Source of the DNA: Acanthamoeba castellanii str. Neff
Taxonomy: Eukaryota; Discosea; Longamoebia; Acanthamoebidae
Direction: 5' to 3'
Length of the DNA stretch: 21,608 bases
Assembly (NCBI RefSeq): GCF_000313135.1
Contig: NW_004457596.1
Span: forward strand, 233,735-255,342
Below are positions 1 through 9,252 of this stretch, piece by piece. A program made the translations under genes and the position numbers. Positions within the stretch are counted from its first letter, which is position 1. Each line of letters starts with the position of its first letter. Under the pieces are notes generated by a model. The model saw only the letters and a list, made by a program, of their open reading frames with translations, did no database searches and had not been told where the DNA came from.

Positions 1-1537
1 CTGTGTGCGTTGGTAAGTCAGTGCGGGAGTTGGAAAACACGTAAGGGGGGTCTTCATGGAATCCGTACACGGTGGCGAGCTGATCGCAGGGCGCTGGTCG
101 GAGGCTAAGCAGCTGCATGCCGCCAGACGCGCAGTTAAGGAAGAAGGTGAAGACGAACGAGTGCAGGACGCGCGGATCCTGCTTGGCCGCAAACAACGCA
201 CACACGAGCACGAGCGCTCGCTCGTTTTCCGCCAACAAGCGCGCTACCTCGACTTCGTAATCTACGAGCATGCATGTCCTGTGGTGGGAGGGGAGGTGAG
301 ATTCAGTGCAATGTCAGCCGGCTTCAGGTGCGCGTTTAGTTCAGACAACGGGTGGCTGATGCGAGTACCGAAGTACGGGGTTTGTGCGAAGCATTCGCCC
401 TATGTATGCTTCGGCATCGAAAGCCATCTGGCGTCGTATTCGCACGATCGTGCCTGATGGCATCTCATGTGTGCTCGCACGGCTCAGCTCCCACTCGATG
501 ATGCGTATAGCGCACCCTGCAGGTGACTCACTTTAGGCAATCGATTGGCACGACGCGCTCGCGCGTTGCTGATCCCGGGTTTATCATACCTGTGTTAAGC
601 AATAGGTACTTGGGCGGAAGAAACGAGAGGTGGGGCCGATACTTGCACGTTGAAGCATGCACCTGGTACGTGAGATGGACCGAACGATCGCGGTCTGTCC
701 ACGGGTCACTGTCTTCACGAGCGGACAACGTTTATCAGCTGCACGAGAAATGCAACTCAGCCACACAGCACACAAGGGGAGAGGCGAACCCCCAAAACAC
801 GGCACGATGCTGACGTAGTTTGCGTGAGGCGTCGCCAGCTGCTTGTCGCCTGCGTCGTATCCGTGCACAACTGGAGGAACGAAGAAGCTGGATAAGAGGT
901 GGAAGAACCTGTAGGGTGGACAGCTTGGTGCTGTAGTACGTACTCATAACGTTGTATGGCGTGAGGGTGAAGCTCAGGCGCAAGAACCCAGCCACCGTCG
1001 GACTGCCGTCTTCATTCCTGGCCACGAACAATGGCTGCTCTTCGACCTGGCGTTGTGTCACGTCATGGGTCAGTCAACGCTACAAGGCGCTTCATCACAA
1101 ACAACAAGCTGGAGTGGACCCACCAGTCGAAGCGGCACCCCCTTGCCGACGAAGAGCCACCGCTGCAGCGCGTATGTGTAGCACCCGCTCTCCTCTGCGC
1201 CTCCGTCCATCTCGTCGCCTTCAGCCGCCTGCACTCGGCATGTGTATGACACTACACGGTGTCAGCTCGCGGCCTTCCAAAGGAGTGAAAAATGGGGACA
1301 AGCCGCCGTACGAAGATGGTTGGCGTCGGGCAGGAAAGTGAGCAAGACGCAGCCCCGCTCAAGAATGCGCTTGTCGTCCATGAGACCAGCCAACGGCACT
1401 CGTAGCCTCTGCGGCACCCACCCCGCCGGGAACCAGCCACCCATACCACCCTTCGTCAGAACCCTTCCTCCAGCCGCGGCCGTCGCTGCACGGCCCGTCA
1501 GTTCCCTTTGCTGCAATCTGTGCGCCAGCGAACCCAT
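1..1537 (-). CDS. Unrecognised multi-exon protein, 3' end beyond left edge
   Basis: I do not recognise the family. Several open stretches read well on the minus strand and join with compatible phases. The proposed start is the ATG at 1537, with exons 1537-1312, 1233-1124 and one beginning at 1046. The reading passes through G-W-F-P-A-G-W, L-F-V-G-K-G-V-P-L-R-L and E-E-Q-P-L-F-V-A-R, then F-L-R-L-S-F-T-L-T-P-Y-N. Frames between about 930 and 600 are ambiguous: two alternative readings are both open. Resolved again are an exon ending at 590 (P-P-K-Y-L-L-L-N-T), 516-369 (I-R-I-I-E-W-E-L) and 278-41, a hydrophobic helical stretch containing A-L-V-L-V-C-A-L-F-A-A-K and S-F-V-F-T-F-F-L-N-C. A branch-point-like CTGAC and a terminal CAG place an intron at 40-1, so the gene continues leftwards. 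The plus-strand ORF at 56-457 is its shadow. Function is unknown. Confidence 0.5.
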
Positions 1538-1918
1538 TCGATTCAACCTCCCCGCTTGATCCCGCTTGTGCACTCTTTTTTTTTCAATTTTTTTGTTTTC
1601 TTCCCGCTCCTTTTTTTGGCGGGAAACTTTCGCGCCAAATAAAATACAAGAAAATGCCAAATATATCTCGTCGCCCTGTTATCAAAAGAACGAGCAGAAA
1701 TGGTGCGCGATCGTGTGCGATGAGAGGTGATTCAATGAACGGCGCCGGACAATTCCCGACCAACACAGTTTCCGTTGACGTTGTGATTGGTGCTTTAGCG
1801 AACAACAAAATTAATTGCACACAAAAGAAAGCGACGTACCGTTACCCCTTTGCGCCCCCCTGCATCCATCTTCTTTCCATCTCCTCCTCATCCTCATCCT
1901 CCTCTGCCCGTGGCCTCG
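1538..1918. promoter_or_regulatory. Divergent intergenic promoter region
   Basis: This 381-bp gap separates the ATG of the minus-strand gene (1537) from the ATG of the plus-strand gene (1919). It holds T-rich runs at 1576-1617, two E2F-type sites at 1615-1639, an inverted CCAAT (ATTGG) near 1786, and a CT-rich stretch just before 1919. The only other open frame, starting at ATG 1654, overlaps the downstream gene out of frame and shows no family similarity. Confidence 0.6.
1615..1639. promoter_or_regulatory. Paired inverted E2F/DP-type sites
   Basis: TTTGGCGGGAAA (1615-1626) is followed after one base by TTTCGCGCCAAA (1628-1639), which reads TTTGGCGCGAAA on the other strand. Both are full matches to the classical E2F consensus TTTSSCGC extended to the A-tract. 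A further core, TTCCCGC, lies at 1601-1607. The pair sits about 80-100 bp upstream of the minus-strand ATG (1537) and about 280 bp from the plus-strand ATG (1919), a normal promoter position. Occupancy by E2F is inferred from the motif only. Confidence 0.55.
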
Positions 1919-4129
1919 ATGATGGAAGTCGTGAATAATACCAAGGACGGCCCCGGCTCCTCCTCCTCCGTCGTCGCGTCTCTCCCTTCTGCTCCATCTC
2001 TCATGGATTCCCCGGGGCGAGCCAAGATCGCCGTCGCCACCCTCATCCAATCCTTCACCCCGCCCGCCCCCGCTTCCGCCCCCGTCACCACCACCGCCAC
2101 CTCCCCCGGCCGCGCCGCCGCCTCCCCTGCAGCCGTGCAGGTGCCGCCCTCGCCTCGCAGCGGCCCGCCGACGCCCCTGGCGGCGGGCATGTCGCCTCGC
2201 AAGGCGGACCGCCCCAGGTCGCGCAGCGGCGGCCCGGCCGGCTCGGCCTCGCCCCTGGCGGCGGTGGTTCAGGTGGACCAGGTGACCGGTGGTCCAGGTG
2301 TTGATGACGTGGCACAACAAGAACGAGAAGAGAAAAAGAACGAAAGCGAAGGGCAGGGGGGAGGAAGAACGAAGGGCGGCGGCGGCGACGCGGGGTCGCC
2401 GCGTAGCGTGGGCGGGAAGGAGTGGGAGTGGAAGCGCAAGGCCCTGGCCGGGAAGGGCATCGTGCGCGAGGGCGCACCGCCCGCCGACGGCGAACCCGCC
2501 GGCTCGACCCGGGTCAAGCTGCCCCTGGCCTCCCTGCTCCACACCATCGAGACCGACCGCATGCTGCTCGTCTCCTCCAAGAGCGACACCTGGAAGGCCA
2601 AGGCCCTCACCGGCCGCGGCATCATCCCCTCGCCCGACACCTTCACCTCTTCTTCCTCCTCCTCTTCCTCTCCATCGTCGCCCGTCGTCTCGATCTCGCC
2701 GCACGTCTCGTCCCTGTCGGCTCCCCTGCCGGCCCTCTTGTCGCCGCGCCAGCCCATTCCCTCCGGCCCTGCGGCGCCCGCGGCGGCCACGACCGGCAGC
2801 GGCAGCGGCAGCGGCGGTGGCGGTGGCGGCGACGACGGCAGCGAAGGCGAGGGCAGCGGCAGCGGCGGCGATCGGAAGAAGGGCAATGCCGGTGCCAAGG
2901 GGGAGAAGCGGGCGTCGCGGAAGGAGAACAAGCGGAACAACCACAACAAGGTGGTGACGGAGGTGTCGCTGCCGACGACGGTGGTGAACAGGGTGCACGT
3001 GGACAAGGACAACCTGGCGCAGGACATGGACGGGGTGCTGCGCGCGCTGCACGGGGAGCTGGAGCGGCTGGGCAACCACCACGAGACGCAGCAGCAGCAC
3101 CAGCAGTCGACGTCGACGCGCGGCGGCGGGCTGAGGCGCCACCGGCGATCAAAGTCGATCGACCAGCTGGCCGGGCACCAGGCGCTCAAGCCCGAGCTCA
3201 AGGGCGACCACAAGGAGAAGGAGAAGGAGAAGGGCAGCAAGGCCGAGGCACCGGCATTCGCCTTCCCGCTGGTCACCACCACCACCACGCGCCAGGACAA
3301 GCCCGTGAGCAAGCTGCACACCTCAGCTGCGTACGTTCGCACGCACACGCACACGCACACGCACACGCACACGCACACGCACACGCACACGCACACGCAC
3401 ACACCGCACGCACACGCACACACCCCACACATCGATGCATGGCTGACGTGTGTGCCGCGGCGTGTTTGTAGTGCGCCGAATACTGCGCCGCTCGTCAAGC
3501 TGCCGGCGGCCGGCGAGCCCCGGAAGACGAAGACCAACAGCCTGCGCCAGCAGCTGCTGCTGGGCAAGGGCGTCGTGAAGCCGCAGGACAAGCGAACCGT
3601 ACGCTTGGCCCGCTACTTCTACCGTTCTTCCATTTGACGCACCCCGGCTCACCCGTTCGGCGTGTTGTGTGTGCGTGCGTGCGTGCGTGTGCGTGTGCGT
3701 GTTCGGCACGCAGGTACCGGTCTCGCGCCTATCGGTGCTCATCGACATGGCCGACATGCAGGCCATCCACCAACAGGCGTCCGTCCTCGAAGCTGCCGCG
3801 CGCAAGCAATCGTCACCTTCTTCGCCTGGTTCGTCCCGCTTCGCTTCTGCACACGTCGTGTGTGCAACGCGCTCACTCATACGCGTGTGTGGCGTGTGCG
3901 TGTGCGGCGTGTGCATACAGTGCTGCTGAGTGGTGGTGACTACCAACCAACAAAGGAGGACCTCGTCCGACAGAGACTGAAGACGGTCAAAGCGGTGATA
4001 GCATCGGCCATGGACGAGCTCGAGTACGAGCTCCTGCACCAGCGCAACAGCGCTGAGTCGGCGTCGGGGGAGGACCAGCTCATCGCGCTGACCACCAAGC
4101 TCCACCAGCTCAACGACCTCCTGATGTAA
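1919..4129 (+). CDS. Orphan low-complexity protein with triple W-K-x-K-A-L-x-G-K/R-G-I motif
   Basis: No known domain recognised. Four exons (1919-3330, 3472-3598, 3714-3828, 3921-4129) sum to 1863 nt, giving 620 residues with compatible phases (2, 0, 1). The start is the first of two tandem ATGs; no in-frame ATG lies upstream. The first 470 residues are rich in Ser, Pro, Gly and Ala. They include a Ser-Gly linker (about 295-325), a polybasic patch, and R-R-S-K-S-I-D, which resembles a basophilic kinase or 14-3-3 site. A short motif recurs at W171-I181, at W225-I235 and, diverged, at L495-V506; the last two copies are preceded by V-K-L-P. The C-terminal 65 residues form a predicted charged helix with heptad-like leucines, possibly a coiled coil. 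The first intron carries a long CACACG repeat. It could be a scaffold or signalling adaptor; that is inference. Confidence 0.72.
3341..3430. repeat. (CACACG)n microsatellite in intron 1 of the orphan gene
   Basis: Near-perfect tandem CACACG hexamers run through intron 3331-3471. The repeat is open in several frames and so inflates ORF predictions with Thr-His, His-Ala or Val-Arg runs. The donor GTACGT at 3331 and the acceptor ending at 3471 remove it cleanly. Confidence 0.9.
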
Positions 4130-4314
4130 AGGCTACACGCGAGGCCCCGATGTAAATACTCTATCGTGGTGAACCACCACCTTGTGCGTCTACTCGACGC
4201 CACCGTCATCATCGTCATCACCAATATATTTTAATTCTAGCTCACGTGGCGAGCGTTTGCAAAGCAAACCAAGACAGTGAGCGAAGAACGTGTTCGGTCA
4301 AGATAAGATGATGA
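4130..4314. other. Convergent 3' intergenic region
   Basis: This 185-bp gap lies between two stop codons facing each other. It turns AT-rich around 4222-4238 (ATATATTTTAATTCTAG), the likely zone of 3'-end formation for both transcripts. No gene is seen. Confidence 0.5.
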
Positions 4315-6393
4315 TCAGTTGTCGACGGAGAAGACCAGAACGGTGCTGTCCTCCGAGGCGCTCACCACCGTCTTGCCATCACTGGTCATGTGCGGGTTGG
4401 AGATTAGTACTGTCGCGTTGCGACACGACACGACACGACACGACACGCGTGAAGGTACCTGGAGACATCAAAGTCGAGGATCATGTCCTGGTGACCCAGC
4501 CACGACCGCACCTGCGTGGCCGTGCGCGCGTCCCACAAGCGGATCGTTCGGTCCGTGGAGCAGGAGAAGAGCAGCGGCTCCTGCGGGTGCCACTTGATCT
4601 TCACCACTCCGTCTTCGTGGCCTGGCGGTGTGGTGAACGCGTGTCAGAGCCCCGCGGGGGCGGGTCTTAAGATCACCATGGCGCCGGGGGGGTGTGTGGT
4701 ATATACCCTGGCAGGTCTGTCGGTACTGGCCCGTGTTGAGGTCCCAGATTCGGATGGTGTTGTCCATCGAGCCCGTGGCGATGAACGGGTGTCTGGTGCA
4801 TTGTCATGAAGATGAAGATGATGATGAAGATGATGATGAAGATGATGATGGTATACAGAGTGGTCAGTGCGAACACACGGCGTCGCGTTGGAATGTTGAT
4901 GGCAAGGGCGAGGCGTACGAGTGACAGAAGCCGACGGACTCCACAGAGTTTTCGTGACCCTTCAGATCGGCCAAGGTCTGAAACACCAAAAGGTCAGCAG
5001 CGTGCACCACACCGGCCACCGGTCGCAGACAGTTCACCACCGGTGTTGGTGTTATGGCGGTGGTACCTTGGCGGTGGCGTAGGAGACGAGCTTGGCCGTC
5101 TTGTCGTGCGAGCCCGTCAGCACGAGGGGCTTCTCTTCGTGCATGCTCATGCAGATCACGCCCTCTTCGTGGTAGCCGAACCCTGCACAGTTCGCCACAC
5201 GCACACGCACACGCACACGCGCGCATGAGTCACGCGGCCCGCCGGTGGTGGGATTGGGGAGGGGGGTAGAGTGTTGCGTGTACCTTGGATGACGTGCTTG
5301 GGCTGCGCGGTCTTGGGATTCCACACGCGGAGTGTGGCGTCCTCCGAGGCGGTGAGGATGAGCTTGCCGTCGGGCGAGAACCCGCCGCAGGTCACCGGCC
5401 CGGCATGGCCCACAAACATGTTCATGCACTCACCTGCGCACCACGCACACGCACCACCGCACACGCACCACACGCACACGGCCCGTGTTGTCGGTCAGCG
5501 ACGAGAGCGCGAGAGGGAGAACGAGGGAGCGGAGGGGGCCGTGACAGTACCGCTGGAGGCCAGCCACATCCACGCGGTGCCATCACCGGAGCCGGCCAAG
5601 AGCACGTTGCCGCGCTGATGCCACATCAGCCACTGGAACGAAGGGGGGTTGAATGAGGAAACGTTCGGGCGCGTCGGCAAGAACGAGAGCGAGAGCGAGC
5701 GAGAGAGAGAGAGAGGCGTACGTCCAAGCCCTCGCCGGGGCCTTCGAGGGTCTTGAGCAGCTCGCCGTTCTCTGTGTTCCAGATCTTGACGCAGGCATCG
5801 AGGCCCGCCGTGGCCACCAGCTTGCCGTCCTTGTTGAACCGCGCGCACGTGACGCTGTCCGTGTGCCCTGCATTGTCGTCAGCTCAGCCCATTCTTCGTT
5901 GGCCACTCGCACACGCGCACTTGATGAGGGCCAAGTGGTGGTAGTAGTAGTGGCAAGTAGTGGTGCACGCACCGGTGAGTTGCGCCTTCGTTTCGCCGCT
6001 GTCGGTTTGCCACAGGTAGGCCTGGTCGTCACCACCTCCGCTGACCGCCAGGCCCGGGATGGCCGAGCACAGCGACACCGTGTAGACCGGCTCTGCGGCA
6101 TCAATCAGCATCGCGAGAGATTGATGAGAAATCACGTCAGAGGGAAAAAAACGCAATCGGCGATTTCGATGATGATGCTGCTGCAAGGTACCTTTGTGGG
6201 CGAAGAAGCCCTGGATGGAGTCATCAGGCAGCTCTTCCTCTTCACCTTCTTCGCCTTCCAGACCTTCGGCTTCCACATCTGCAAGTTCCATCTCCTCTAA
6301 CGTTTCAGCGAGATCGCCCTCCTCGATGACGTCTTGTTCGTCAGCATCTTCGGGATGCTCCATCGGGGTCTCTTCGTTGTTCTTGCCTTCCAT
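4315..6393 (-). CDS. AAMP: AAMP-type WD40 repeat protein
   Basis: Angio-associated migratory cell protein family, a cytosolic seven-to-eight-bladed WD40 scaffold (yeast relative Sqt1, linked to ribosomal protein assembly). Ten exons (6393-6192, 6092-5973, 5867-5722, 5632-5551, 5433-5284, 5182-5067, 4977-4919, 4792-4707, 4621-4459, 4381-4315) give 1191 nt, 396 aa. Residues 1-65 are strongly acidic, as in AAMP. Blades follow with typical ends: L-W-Q-T-D-S-G, V-K-I-W-N-T, W-M-W-L-A-S, L-R-V-W-N-P, I-R-I-W-D-L, I-R-L-W-D-A. The blade reading H-Q-R-G-N-V-L-L-A-G-S-G-D-G-T-A-W-M-W is the AAMP-specific signature. The last intron contains TACTAAT (4403-4409 on the reverse strand), a near-ideal branch point, which decides the final exon. 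The family is clear; the cellular role in this organism is inferred. Confidence 0.94.
4421..4447. repeat. (CGACA)n pentanucleotide repeat in AAMP intron 9
   Basis: Five tandem CGACA units lie within the last AAMP intron (4458-4382). The same pentamer recurs at 18785-18803 in an EDEM3 intron. Confidence 0.85.
4806..4850. repeat. GAT/GAA triplet repeat in AAMP intron 7
   Basis: Alternating GATGAAGATGATGATG units lie inside the intron 4918-4793. They make spurious Lys-Met or Asp-Glu reading frames on the plus strand and are removed by splicing. Confidence 0.85.
5196..5224. repeat. (CACACG)n repeat in AAMP intron 5
   Basis: Tandem CACACG on the plus strand (CGTGTG on the sense strand) lies just upstream of the acceptor of intron 5283-5183. 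Confidence 0.85.
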
Positions 6394-6549
6394 CGTTCCC
6401 TTGCGCTGATCTATTGTGCGTTGTGATTTTATAATGGATTTATTTGTTTTATGCTTTTACAAATAAATATTTGTTCTGTTTTATTTCTCGACTCCGCTTT
6501 TCTCGATTTAATTGATTTTCTGCATCAACAGCACTCGATCTTGCCAGAG
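6394..6549. promoter_or_regulatory. Short bidirectional promoter, AAMP / MYND gene
   Basis: Only 156 bp separate the two divergent ATGs. The centre is AT-rich, with TATAATGG-like and AAATAAATATTT sequences at about 6428-6472. Both transcripts must start within this stretch. No specific factor site is recognised. Confidence 0.5.
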
Positions 6550-7712
6550 ATGGAGGTGAAGAAGTGTGCGGTATGCCAAAAGTCGGAGGGTGAACTGCAG
6601 CGATGCAGCCGATGCAAGGAGGTCCACTACTGCTCCCGTGAGCACCAGGTGCGTTTTCGCCCATTTCATTCGACAAGATCATGATCATCTTCCTTTAGCC
6701 TTGTAATGGTTGTTGATGTGGTGGTGCCTCTTCATCGCTCAATTAAATCCATTAAATTCATATAATTTCTTAATTTCTGCGGATTTTGGTGATTATCGAT
6801 GGCAGGTGGAGGATTGGAAGAAGGGACACAACAAGGCGTGCAAGGCGCTCTTCATCGACCGAGTCGACAGGGCCTACGACGTCGGCCACGTCGGTCTCAC
6901 CCACGACGGCACTCGCGTACGCTCTCATCTCTCCTTTTCCCTTCTTTCTTCCTCGCCTTCGACCATCACACCATCCTCATCATCGCCATCTTGTTGGTGT
7001 CTGTGGCCGGCGTTGCACAGCCGATCCACATGTTGACGAAGGACGACGTGCGAGACAGCGCCGGCGGGTGGTGGATGCTGCCCAGCACGAGCGTGACCAC
7101 CGACGCCGAGGGCATCAACTGGGTCCAGGAGCACTTCGACACCAAGAACTTCAACGTCAAGTTCTTCCCCTGGACCGACGTCCTCGTCTGGTTCGTTCGT
7201 CGCCACAACCTGGACCCACCAAGCGTTCAACGTGTGCGCACAGTACTTGGCTCACACCGCACACACCACCGCACACACCACCGCACACACGGGCAGTCCG
7301 CTTTGCGAGAAGGAGTGCAAGGAGGGAGTGCTGGCGGCGCAGATCATGCACCGCGGGATGAAGGACGGCCAGCTGTCCTACATCCGGCCCTTCCCGCGCA
7401 TCTTCCACCCGGCCTGCGTGGACCGCATCTTCGTGAGCCACCAGAAGGCCTACCCGCACGCCCAGGCCACCGCGCCTCAGCCCATCCAGGCCGCCTGGGA
7501 ACTCATCAAGCCCGACGGTACACCCCCCCCTCGTCTTGTTCTGTCCTCTTCTTCTTCGTGTTCGCTGTCTGACAGGCGATGGTGTTGGTGATGGTGGTGA
7601 TGATGATGTAGTGGACGAGCTGCAGGCGGGCCTGGCGCAGCACGACGACCAGTTCAGGACGACCCTCGACGCCAACAAGACGAAGGTGGCCAAGGACGTC
7701 GGTGTCATGTGA
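6550..7712 (+). CDS. MYND zinc-finger protein with second Cys cluster
   Basis: Five exons (6550-6648, 6806-6916, 7021-7190, 7297-7517, 7612-7712) sum to 702 nt, 233 aa. Residues 6-45 are a MYND finger, a zinc-binding protein-interaction module: C6, C9, C19, C22, C28, H32, H41 and C45, spanning the first intron. The sixth ligand is His where most MYND fingers have Cys. After a linker, residues 71-200 are not a domain I recognise. They contain C-P-L-C-E-K-E-C, created exactly by the 7190/7297 splice, then H-P-A-C, suggesting a second zinc site. The C-terminal 33 residues are a charged helix. There is no SET domain, so this is not a SMYD methyltransferase. Role unknown. Confidence 0.87.
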
Positions 7713-8043
7713 TTACGTGGCCCGAAGAAGAAGAAGCAGCAGCAGCGAGGTGGAAGAGGCGGAGGTTCTATTAAAACAAGGGTGGGTGGTTACATACACA
7801 GAGCCAGCACGACAACGCAAGTGTGGAGGAAGAGGAGGAGAAAGGTGGGTGGGAGACGGCAGGGCTATCCGGTGTGAGTGGTGAAGAGGTAGAAGCGCAG
7901 CATAGAAGGAGGGGAGGAGAAGAAGAAGGGTGTGGGGAGGAGGTGGCTGGTTGTTGTGCTTTAGTAGTCTCTCTGTCTCGTTCGGGAGCTGTTGAAGAAG
8001 AAGAAGATGAAGATGATGACGATGGACGATGATGACGGTTCGA
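7713..8043. other. Convergent 3' intergenic region
   Basis: This 331-bp gap lies between the stop codons of the MYND gene and Rab1. It is purine-rich on the plus strand (runs of GAGGAAGAGGAGG and GAAGAAGAAGATGAAGATGATGA). Open frames on both strands come from this composition. ATTAAAA at 7770 may serve plus-strand polyadenylation. No gene is supported. Confidence 0.5.
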
Positions 8044-9020
8044 TTAGGCGCAGCATCCGCCCTTCTTCTTGCCGATGTCCTCGCCAGCGCCAAGCACGAT
8101 CTCGGGCTTCTTCTGCTGCTGCTCGCTGACGGCGACGCGTCTGTCGAAGATCTCCTTGACGAGGTGCATGAAGGCGTCTTCCACGCCCTGGCCGGCCTTG
8201 GCCGAGGCCTCGCTGAAGAGCATGCCCTGCTGGGTGGCGAAGGCCTTGGCCGTGGTGGCCTCGATCACTCGCTTGTTGTTCATGTCGGCCTTGTTGCCCA
8301 CCAGCAGCTTGGTGACGTTGCCGCACGCGTAGCGCTCGATCTCGTTGAGCCACATCTTGGCGTTGTTGAACGAGGCCTGATCGGTGATGTCGTACACCAC
8401 GATGATGCCGTGCGCCCCTCGGTAGTAGCTGCTCGTGATGGTACGGAACCGCTCCTGGCCAGCTGTAGGGCACACCGCGCGTGTTGCGTGAGTTGAGCTT
8501 ACGCGCGTGCAGCAGCACAGCACCAAACACAAAGATGGATGAACGTAGAAGTGGTTGCAAGGAAAGGTGAAGAAGAATAAAAAAGTGAATGAAAGCGCTA
8601 CGTGGCGTGTTGGGGATGGGCGAGAGGGGCAACGGAAGATCCGGTGCACAAGCAAACAGATGGAGGCGGTGCAAAGGTACCAGTGTCCCAAATTTGAAGC
8701 TTCACAACCTTGTCATTGATGGTGACGTTCCTGATCTTGAAATCCACACCGATGGTGCTGATGAAGGTCTCCTGAAACATGTCGTCCTAGATGCGTGAAA
8801 GCCTTCAGCGTTAGACGACCGGGACGCCCCGACATCATCCCACCTGGATCCGAAGGGGGGTACCGTAAATCTGAGAAGCAGAGAAGACTTGCCCACACCA
8901 CTGTCGCCCACGAGCAAAATCTTGAACAAATGATCGCTGCATGATGCAGGCAGAGGATAGATTAATAAAGAGCTTCAGGTTGTGGGAGCAGTTCGTAGAT
9001 TGGCCGTACTATTGATCCAT
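8044..9020 (-). CDS. RAB1: Rab1/Ypt1-type small GTPase
   Basis: Membrane-traffic GTPase of the Rab1 group, which acts between ER and Golgi. Exons 9020-9010, 8936-8864, 8786-8681 and 8462-8044 give 609 nt, 202 aa. The 11-nt first exon (M-D-Q-Y) is required because no ATG is in frame before the P-loop; its splice yields M-D-Q-Y-D-H-L-F-K. All GTP-binding elements are present: G-D-S-G-V-G-K-S (14-21), switch I S-T-I-G (38-41, T39), D-T-A-G-Q-E (62-67), N-K-A-D (120-123) and the S-A-K box (150-152, as E-A-S-A-K instead of E-T-S-A-K). The Rab1-like core [19 protein letters not shown] is intact. The end is G-G-C-C-A: two prenylatable cysteines followed by one residue, an uncommon Rab terminus. Assignment to Rab1 rather than Rab8 rests on the G3-G4 segment. 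Confidence 0.94.
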
Positions 9021-9252
9021 TTCGAATTTGGGGAAGTGGAAAGAAGATAAGAAAAAAGAAGGTTAGAGAGGAGGCTGGCTCGTGGAATTGGATTCTAAAG
9101 ATGAGGAAATCAAATCGTCGACCGGCTACAATCACCGGGCGTCATCGTCGACGGAACTTCCCTTCCTTGAACTGAAAACAATTTGAACTATTTTTGCATG
9201 CTTTGAATTGTTATCTTTTTCTTTGATAAAGATCCAATAAATCGTGCAAGTG
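9021..9252. promoter_or_regulatory. Bidirectional promoter, Rab1 / secreted protein
   Basis: This 232-bp divergent gap holds AT-rich tracts near 9178-9243. No recognised factor site. Confidence 0.4.

Noticed and set aside
56..457. Plus-strand 133-codon ORF with ATG
   Set aside because: It is antisense to a better protein-like minus-strand reading whose exon borders match GT-AG signals, and its own product has no recognisable feature.
1654..1938. Small plus-strand ORF from ATG 1654 in the divergent promoter
   Set aside because: It overlaps the real start at 1919 in another frame, ends in a poly-Ser artefact of the CT-rich leader and has no domain; at most an upstream ORF.
3341..3430. Possible CRISPR-like array
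   Set aside because: The units are 6-bp tandem hexamers without spacers; an intronic microsatellite in a eukaryotic gene.
1811..3591. Very long minus-strand ORFs antisense to the orphan gene (over 440 codons)
   Set aside because: They are shadows caused by GC-rich composition and the CACACG repeat; products are simple Arg/Ala/Ser or Val-Cys runs.
3662..3939. Plus-strand Val-Arg/Cys-rich reading frames
   Set aside because: They read through GTGCGT repeats in the introns 3599-3713 and 3829-3920.
4516..5228. Plus-strand ORFs across AAMP, including one rich in Lys-Met
   Set aside because: They are antisense to WD40 exons and to the GAT/GAA intronic repeat.
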